From Patescibacteria group bacterium (GTDB lineage: Bacteria; Patescibacteriota; Kazan-3B-28), in contig JAKLDB010000013.1 of the NCBI GenBank assembly GCA_022703745.1, positions 1-10,338 of the forward strand: DNA of 10,338 bases. Direction: 5' to 3'. The notes beneath the pieces were generated by a model. It worked only from the letters and a program-made list of their open reading frames with translations. It searched no databases and was not told the origin of the DNA. How positions within the stretch are numbered: position 1 is the stretch's first letter; every line of letters starts with the position of its first letter. Shown here piece by piece: positions 1 to 3,722 of the stretch. A program made the translations under genes and the position numbers.

Positions 1-1701
1 AAATCGGCAGAAACTGGCAAGGTGAATTTTATCGAAACTCATTTTCCTGTCGACCAACTTTCTTTGGGAGTAGCCCATGCCCTAACTAAAACACCAGCCA
101 TCTTGGTTGTTCCTTTTAATGCATGGAGAGAAATAGATTGGGAAACTCTAGGAGAATCTAAAAATGTAAAAATAGCTGTTCGTGATCGCAAGGAATTTTT
201 CTACCGGGAAGGAAGTGAGATTGAATTGGCAAAACTAATGCCTTCTCTGTCTGCTATTGAAGCTCGGCTTATTGCTAAAATTGTCATTTGGCGGAATGAG
301 TGGGGGAGTAATCCATCAAAGATGTATTTGGTAAATGACGAGATCTATCAATGGGAACAGAAATTTGCCCCCGCTGATATCAAAAAATCTCTATTACCAG
401 AAAATTCCAAAGCAGATCTTATTATCGCAACAGCAAGTTCTTGTTTGGAAATAGAAAATTTGGAGAAATACAGTATTGTAATGCTAGATCCTTTAGGTGT
501 TGAAGAAGCGGCAATTCGCTCATCTTCCCGCACACTTTCACTAAACTATTTCAACGCACTAGTAGCAAGCCGTCGAGATTTCGTTCATCTCCATATCCGT
601 CCGAAAGATGTAAAGTTGGCAGATGAAATTTTCAAACTCCTCAACGATATCAGTTCACGCCTGACAAACGTCGCCAAAGAATTAGTAGCTTGGTACATAA
701 AAAACCCGCCCAGCAATATCTTCGACCGTAACACCGAAATAACTGGTGTAAATTTCACCGATGAACTACGCAACCACCTAAATGGAATTGTTACCGACCT
801 CTCTCAATATCTCTCGGCCATAACTGAAGCCAAATTACCTGATTCCAAACAGCAGATAGAGCACACGACACTGCTAATAGCCCACTTACAGGCACTAATG
901 TCTTTAGATCCCTCGTATCGGTATTTTCTAAATGCCATTGAAAACAGATTTTTCCTAGACATTCTTCCTGCTCACCCAGACTTTGCCTTGCTGGAAAAAA
1001 TCTTGAAAGAAAGTAAATCTTGTACTGTTCTGGGTGCTGGTCTTTCTGTACAAAATCGTTTCAATTACTGGAATACATCTTTTGGAGAAATAAACGGGAA
1101 AGTGCTAAAAGACGAAACACCCATGGAACTGCTGTTGGTAAAAGATTTACCTGAAGGCGAAGAATATATGGATGCTCTAGGCAAACTTTCTTCCGAGCTA
1201 ATCAACAACAATCCTTATTCTCTCGTTTTAGCTGGTTCTGTATATGACACAGAAGAGTTGTTCGACTGGCTGTATCAGCCACTTATAGATGCAGAGATTG
1301 CGGTGCTTAGCTCCAATACCACAAAATCGCTAGAAAGATTGCCCGAACTTGTCGGTGCTAACCGCCATCTTGGAATCATTGCGTATTACTGGTGGCTAGA
1401 GCGTGCAAGATTGTATCTATCCGAGTTTGATTTATTATTGCTCGGCAAAATTCCATTCGATCCCAATAGCCGTCCACAAGCAAAAGTCATGCAAGAGGGG
1501 AATAGTAATTTTGATACCTACACTATTCCTCGTACAGTCATGAAGCTAAAAGAAGTTTTGCACACTACTTCGCTAATGAAATTCAAAACACTAGTTCTTG
1601 CAGACAGTCGTCTGGTCAAAAAAGAATACGGTGAACGGATCATCGGTTCCCTTGAAGGTTTTGTAATCATCCCTCAAACCACCAAAGAATTAATAAGCTA
1701 A
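1..1701 (+). CDS. DinG/XPD-like helicase homologue lacking ATPase motifs (pseudohelicase), probably 5'-partial
   Basis: Seen: with GTG22 as residue 1, the protein follows the DinG order. FPVDQLSLGVAHAL (8-21) resembles the N-terminal R-Q helix; ADLIIATASS (131-140) then SIVMLDPLGVEEAA (151-164) sits where DinG has VVTNHALL and IDEAHNLEDA; TVLGAGLSVQNRFNYW (335-350) replaces LTSATL; LLVKDLPEGEEY (371-382) matches the PxDLPdP segment; KIPFDPNSRP (476-485), TIPRTVMKLK (501-510) and LADSRLVKKEYG (526-537) match the DinG C-terminus. Walker A is absent, DEAH is DPLG, SAT is GAG, and the QGxGRLIR box reads KEVLHTTSL. Inference: a catalytically dead helicase paralogue, possibly a structural partner of an active DinG. 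Residues 200-290 are helical and may be the arch insert. Start: GTG22 has AAGG directly against it with no spacer, and codons 1-21 are all sense in frame, so the true start probably lies upstream. The function is unproven. Confidence 0.72.
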   Translation, partial: KSAETGKVNFIETHFPVDQLSLGVAHALTKTPAILVVPFNAWREIDWETLGESKNVKIAVRDRKEFFYREGSEIELAKLMPSLSAIEARLIAKIVIWRNEWGSNPSKMYLVNDEIYQWEQKFAPADIKKSLLPENSKADLIIATASSCLEIENLEKYSIVMLDPLGVEEAAIRSSSRTLSLNYFNALVASRRDFVHLHIRPKDVKLADEIFKLLNDISSRLTNVAKELVAWYIKNPPSNIFDRNTEITGVNFTDELRNHLNGIVTDLSQYLSAITEAKLPDSKQQIEHTTLLIAHLQALMSLDPSYRYFLNAIENRFFLDILPAHPDFALLEKILKESKSCTVLGAGLSVQNRFNYWNTSFGEINGKVLKDETPMELLLVKDLPEGEEYMDALGKLSSELINNNPYSLVLAGSVYDTEELFDWLYQPLIDAEIAVLSSNTTKSLERLPELVGANRHLGIIAYYWWLERARLYLSEFDLLLLGKIPFDPNSRPQAKVMQEGNSNFDTYTIPRTVMKLKEVLHTTSLMKFKTLVLADSRLVKKEYGERIIGSLEGFVIIPQTTKELIS

Positions 1702-1708
1702 TACGGAA

Positions 1709-1741
1709 AGAGGCTACGAAAGATTTCGTAACCTCTGTTTT
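1709..1741 (+). terminator. Intrinsic terminator after the DinG-like gene
   Basis: The arms 1709-1720 and 1725-1736 pair over 12 positions with one C-A mismatch (1714/1731) and a short AGAT-type loop, followed by GTTTT (1737-1741). It begins 8 bases after the stop codon. The tail is short. Read from the minus strand the stem is followed only by TTTCC, so it could also weakly terminate the convergent small gene whose stop is at 1756. Confidence 0.65.
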
Positions 1742-1755
1742 GGCGTGGTTGGACT

Positions 1756-1944
1756 CTAGTAATGAGTAACATGATGGGGCCAAACATTTACTACAGTTGC
1801 TACTGCAAGTAGTAGGGCTCCGGAAAGAATAAGTGCCCAACCTAACCCCTCTGGATAGGAGCCGTAATAAAAGCTCCCTATAACTAGGAAGAGTATTCCC
1901 AGTATGCATAGCCAGAGAATTGGCGGATGATGGTGCGATCCCAC
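1756..1944 (-). CDS. Small two-helix, histidine-rich membrane protein (62 aa), function unknown
   Basis: Not a family I recognise. The GTG start at 1944 (minus strand) is preceded by AAGGAGGTGA (plus-strand 1948-1957), with six bases between GGAGG and GTG. This is the best Shine-Dalgarno in the window and decides the start. A good minus-strand promoter lies just upstream (1981-2009). The product has two hydrophobic spans, about residues 8-27 and 34-54, joined by a short GSYPEG turn. The ends are rich in histidine: HHH at 4-6, then HH at 57-58 and H61. No signal peptidase site or catalytic motif is visible. Inference: a small inner-membrane protein; the His clusters might bind a metal, but this is only suggestive. 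It is transcribed divergently from the structured RNA/pheST unit and convergently with the DinG-like gene. Confidence comes mainly from the promoter plus Shine-Dalgarno plus hydrophobic pattern agreeing. Confidence 0.72.
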   Translation of the reverse strand: MGSHHHPPILWLCILGILFLVIGSFYYGSYPEGLGWALILSGALLLAVATVVNVWPHHVTHY

Positions 1945-1947
1945 TTC

Positions 1948-1957
1948 TCACCTCCTT
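1948..1957 (-). promoter_or_regulatory. Canonical Shine-Dalgarno of the 62-aa minus-strand gene
   Basis: On the minus strand this reads AAGGAGGTGA, a full match to the 16S anti-Shine-Dalgarno, six bases (from GGAGG) ahead of GTG at 1944. The other genes here have weak or no such site. Confidence 0.75.
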
Positions 1958-1980
1958 TATGGGAGTGGAATAATAGATAA

Positions 1981-2009
1981 AATATAAAACGCTATGTCCT
2001 TATTGGCAA
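1981..2009 (-). promoter_or_regulatory. Minus-strand sigma70-type promoter for the 62-aa gene
   Basis: Read on the minus strand: -35 TTGCCA (plus 2004-2009), a 17-base spacer, -10 TATATT (plus 1981-1986), each five of six to consensus. The expected start is near 1974, giving a leader of about 30 bases that carries the Shine-Dalgarno. It is back to back with the plus-strand promoter at 2021. Confidence 0.6.
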
Positions 2010-2010
2010 G

Positions 2011-2020
2011 GAGATATCTC
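2011..2020. promoter_or_regulatory. Perfect palindrome GAGATATCTC between divergent -35 boxes (operator candidate)
   Basis: GAGATATCTC is its own reverse complement and fills almost the whole 11-base gap between the two divergent -35 hexamers (2004-2009 and 2021-2026). A protein bound here would touch both promoters. GAGATATC recurs at 2100-2107 and GAGATAT at 2375-2381. The regulator role is inferred from position only. Confidence 0.4.
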
Positions 2021-2049
2021 TTGACAAAGTATCTTTATTGTGCTACAAT
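2021..2049 (+). promoter_or_regulatory. Strong sigma70-type promoter driving the leader RNA and pheST unit
   Basis: TTGACA (2021-2026) is a perfect -35. A 17-base spacer leads to TACAAT (2044-2049), one off consensus, with TGC just before it as an extended -10. The expected transcription start is about 2056. It is the closest match to consensus in the window. The only open frames between it and 2380 are two weak candidates, so its immediate product is a structured RNA. Confidence 0.78.
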
Positions 2050-2086
2050 ACGATAATTTACTGGCGACTTTGAAAACCAGTCAGAG

Positions 2087-2140
2087 AGTAGGGGAATGCG
2101 AGATATCACTCCCCCCAGTGGTGTCTCGCATCCCCTTACT
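2087..2140 (+). other. Long RNA hairpin P2 with CCCCCC loop
   Basis: Arms 2087-2110 and 2117-2140 pair over 24 positions with one A-C mismatch and three G-U wobbles, capped by six cytosines (2111-2116). There is no T tract after it, so it is not a terminator. The loop is complementary to the six guanines of the terminator 3' arm (2328-2333). Confidence 0.75.
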
Positions 2141-2198
2141 GTCCCGTATCAAACTAAAATAAATTTAGTTATTCTTGTACCTTAGGTGAAAAAATATT

Positions 2199-2258
2199 CC
2201 GATGTCGGTGCTACTAAGCAGAAGAAGCAATTCGTCTTCTTGGTAGCACTGGCTTCGG
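2199..2258 (+). other. Long RNA hairpin P4 with GNRA (GCAA) tetraloop
   Basis: Positions 2199-2226 pair with 2231-2258. Of 28 positions only three are mismatched (2203/2254 U-U, 2219/2238 C-U, 2223/2234 A-G). The loop 2227-2230 is GCAA, a GNRA tetraloop typical of stable functional RNAs and a known docking element. No T tract follows. Confidence 0.75.
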
Positions 2259-2265
2259 CGGGATG

Positions 2266-2273
2266 GGAGGTGA
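2266..2273 (+). promoter_or_regulatory. Orphan Shine-Dalgarno-like GGAGGTGA inside the leader
   Basis: GGAGGTGA is a full anti-Shine-Dalgarno match, but no ATG, GTG or TTG lies 5-9 bases downstream; only a CTG at 2280 opens a very short frame. It sits between hairpin P4 and the terminator. It may be a coincidence of the G-rich strand or a ribosome-binding decoy within the leader. Confidence 0.3.
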
Positions 2274-2281
2274 ACCCTTCT

Positions 2282-2341
2282 GTCCCCCCAACCGTGCCAA
2301 AATATTTAATGTTTGGGCCCGCTGATTGGGGGGACTTTTTT
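2282..2341 (+). terminator. Strong intrinsic terminator ahead of the membrane gene-pheST unit (attenuator candidate)
   Basis: GTCCCCCCAA (2282-2291) pairs perfectly with TTGGGGGGAC (2326-2335), directly followed by six T (2336-2341). The 34-base loop holds an inner hairpin CCAAA/TTTGG (2297-2301 with 2312-2316). It lies 38 bases before the ATG of the next gene and about 285 bases after the inferred transcription start, so operon expression needs read-through or another promoter. Confidence 0.85.
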
Positions 2342-2379
2342 ATACCCAAAATCCTCCATATTTCAGATATACTTGAGAT

Positions 2380-2742
2380 ATGTTTGGAAACGGATATTTG
2401 CCAGGGATTGCGGTAGCAACAGGAATGACGCTAGTAGCTTGGTTACTAGTCTTATTCTATTTCGATCCCACCACTTCTGGAGCAATTGGTATTGTTCTGT
2501 TTTTTGTAAGCTTTACTGCTACCATAGTAGGGGCTCTAATTGTAGTATTTAGTTACTTCCGGTATCGGTTTTCTCGTCCCGCCTCTCTGGGCATTATCAT
2601 CCGCCAAGCTACCTTGCTGGGAGTGGGTAGCTCGGGTATTCTGTTGTTATCTGCTCTGGATAAGCTGAATTGGTGGAATGGAATTGCCATTGTAGTAGCC
2701 GGTCTGGTTATAGAATCCTTTTATTTGGTAAAACCTGAATAA
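2380..2742 (+). CDS. Four-helix integral membrane protein (120 aa), function unknown, translationally coupled to pheS
   Basis: ATG2380 is chosen because an in-frame TGA lies at 2374-2376, so the frame cannot extend further. The product has four hydrophobic spans at about residues 10-28, 34-60, 70-93 and 98-116. A basic stretch RYRFSR (61-66) lies between spans 2 and 3, and the IIIRQATLL segment (72-80) opens span 3. No enzymatic motif is visible. From memory, small proteins of this pattern (basic loop, RQ-starting helix, LNWWN-type turn) occur ahead of pheS in other candidate-phylum genomes; I cannot verify this here. Its TAA overlaps the pheS ATG by one base, so it is co-transcribed and probably coupled in translation. 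There is no Shine-Dalgarno. TATACT (2368-2373) seven bases ahead of the ATG could give a leaderless transcript, but it lacks a -35. The link to PheRS may be only regulatory or positional. Confidence 0.85.
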   Translation: MFGNGYLPGIAVATGMTLVAWLLVLFYFDPTTSGAIGIVLFFVSFTATIVGALIVVFSYFRYRFSRPASLGIIIRQATLLGVGSSGILLLSALDKLNWWNGIAIVVAGLVIESFYLVKPE

Positions 2743-3722
2743 TGAAAGATAAGATTCAAAAAATTCTGGAAGCTGCACGGGCAGAACTTTCTTCTGCAAA
2801 AAAAGCAGACTACGAATCTCTGCGTGTAAAATACCTCGGTCGTAAGTCCGAGTTGAATCTATTATTGCGCCAACTCGCTACTCTTCCACTGGAAGAAAAG
2901 ATTGAATTGGGCAGTCTAGGTAACCAGGCAAAAGAAGAAATAACTGAACTACTAGAGAAGCTAAAGGAATTATCTGAAGAAAAGAAGGAAAGCAATTTTG
3001 ATCCTACTATTCCTGGGATTACGCAACCGATAGGTCGTTTGCATCCCATCACCCAGATGACAAATGAATTAATAGATTTATTCAGAGGGCTTGGTTATTC
3101 CGTAGCTACTGGCCCTGAAGTGGAACTGGAGAAATACAACTTTGACATGCTCAATATTCCTGCCAACCACCCTGCTCGCGATGAATGGGATACTTTTTGG
3201 ATAAAACGAATCGAAGGGAAAAGCGACAATACCTTACTTCGTACCCATACTTCTCCAGTACAGATTCGCTATATGATGGAACATAAACCGCCCATCCGGA
3301 TTATCTCCCCAGGTCGGACTTTTCGTTACGAAGCGGAAGACGCGACTCACAGCTCCGTTTTCTATCAACTAGAAGGACTCATGGTAGATGAAGGTATTAC
3401 CGTTGCCAATCTAAAAGCAACTCTGCAAACCATGATTCATCAAATCATTGGACCTGATGCAAAAATTCGCCTTCGTCCAAGCTATTTCCCATTTACTGAA
3501 CCAAGCTTTGAAATGGATATGTGGTTTGAAGGACGTTGGCTAGAACTAATGGGATGTGGAATGGTCAACCCAGCTGTTCTAAAAAACTGTGGTATTGATC
3601 CAGAAAAATATTCTGGCTTTGCTTTTGGCATGGGGATCGATCGATTAGTCATGTTAAAACACAATATCCGAGATATTCGTTACTTTCTCTCTGGGAATCT
3701 AGACTTTTTGGAACAATTCTAA
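2742..3722 (+). CDS. pheS: Phenylalanine--tRNA ligase alpha subunit
   Basis: Catalytic subunit of the cytoplasmic alpha2beta2 class II synthetase that charges tRNA-Phe with phenylalanine using ATP. The 326 residues are a normal length. An N-terminal coiled coil (about 1-85) binds tRNA. Motif 1 lies around HPITQMTNELIDLF (101-114) and GPEVELEKYNFD (124-135); motif 2 is GRTFRYEAEDATHSSVF (191-207); the phenylalanine pocket includes FPFTEPSFEMD (249-259); motif 3 is GFAFGMGIDRL (292-302), where the alanine of FAFG sets the size of the amino acid pocket. Between EMD and GCGMV the loop is short (MWFEGRWLELM) and lacks the cysteine-rich insert seen in some homologues. The start overlaps the stop of the membrane gene and the TAA overlaps the pheT ATG, both as TAATG, without a Shine-Dalgarno; translation is presumably by coupling. 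Expression may be governed by the leader terminator at 2282-2341. Confidence 0.98.
   Translation: MKDKIQKILEAARAELSSAKKADYESLRVKYLGRKSELNLLLRQLATLPLEEKIELGSLGNQAKEEITELLEKLKELSEEKKESNFDPTIPGITQPIGRLHPITQMTNELIDLFRGLGYSVATGPEVELEKYNFDMLNIPANHPARDEWDTFWIKRIEGKSDNTLLRTHTSPVQIRYMMEHKPPIRIISPGRTFRYEAEDATHSSVFYQLEGLMVDEGITVANLKATLQTMIHQIIGPDAKIRLRPSYFPFTEPSFEMDMWFEGRWLELMGCGMVNPAVLKNCGIDPEKYSGFAFGMGIDRLVMLKHNIRDIRYFLSGNLDFLEQF

Larger units (their letters stand above)
2056..2341 (+). ncRNA. Structured leader or stand-alone RNA upstream of the membrane gene-pheS-pheT operon (class not recognised)
   Basis: Seen: between the strong promoter (2021-2049) and a perfect terminator (2282-2341) the sequence folds into a series of hairpins. 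P1 is 2060-2064 with 2077-2081. P2 is 2087-2110 with 2117-2140 and a C6 loop. P3 is 2152-2158 with 2164-2170. P4 is 2199-2226 with 2231-2258 and a GCAA tetraloop. The terminator stem closes the set. Alternative pairing 2255-2262 with 2318-2325 competes with the base of P4 and abuts the terminator's 3' arm. Known: aminoacyl-tRNA synthetase operons are often controlled by leader attenuation (T-box, leader peptide). Inference: either an attenuator for pheST or an independent RNA of about 285 bases. I see no T-box consensus (UGGNACCGCG), no Phe-codon run, and no SRP, RNase P, 6S or tmRNA signature. The 5' end is estimated from the promoter. Confidence 0.6.

Noticed and set aside
1667..1951. 94-codon minus-strand frame overlapping the 62-aa gene
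   Set aside because: Runs antisense into the end of the DinG-like gene, has Ser/Leu/Arg-rich shadow composition, and the strong Shine-Dalgarno fits the other frame's GTG1944.
2096..2185. 29-codon ATG frame in the leader, ending just before GTG2186
   Set aside because: The start lies inside the 5' arm of hairpin P2 with AGGGGA touching the ATG, it has no Phe codons, and the sequence is better explained by RNA pairing.
2056..2341. T-box riboswitch for Phe
   Set aside because: No UGGNACCGCG-like T-box sequence before the terminator; GGAGGTGAACCC only faintly resembles it. The AGTA at 2087-2090 is fully paired rather than in a specifier loop, and no UUC specifier is placed correctly.
2056..2341. 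Known housekeeping RNA (SRP RNA, RNase P RNA, tmRNA, 6S RNA) or tRNA
   Set aside because: No GGAA-loop SRP core, no RNase P GAGGAAAGUCC-like block, no tRNA-like ends or CCA, and no 6S-like closing stem joining both ends of the transcript.
2186..2416. 76-codon GTG frame running through hairpin P4, the terminator and into the membrane gene
   Set aside because: No Shine-Dalgarno, it overlaps strong RNA structure and the start of the membrane gene, and its composition is unlike a protein. Only two Phe codons lie near each other, so it is not a Phe leader peptide.
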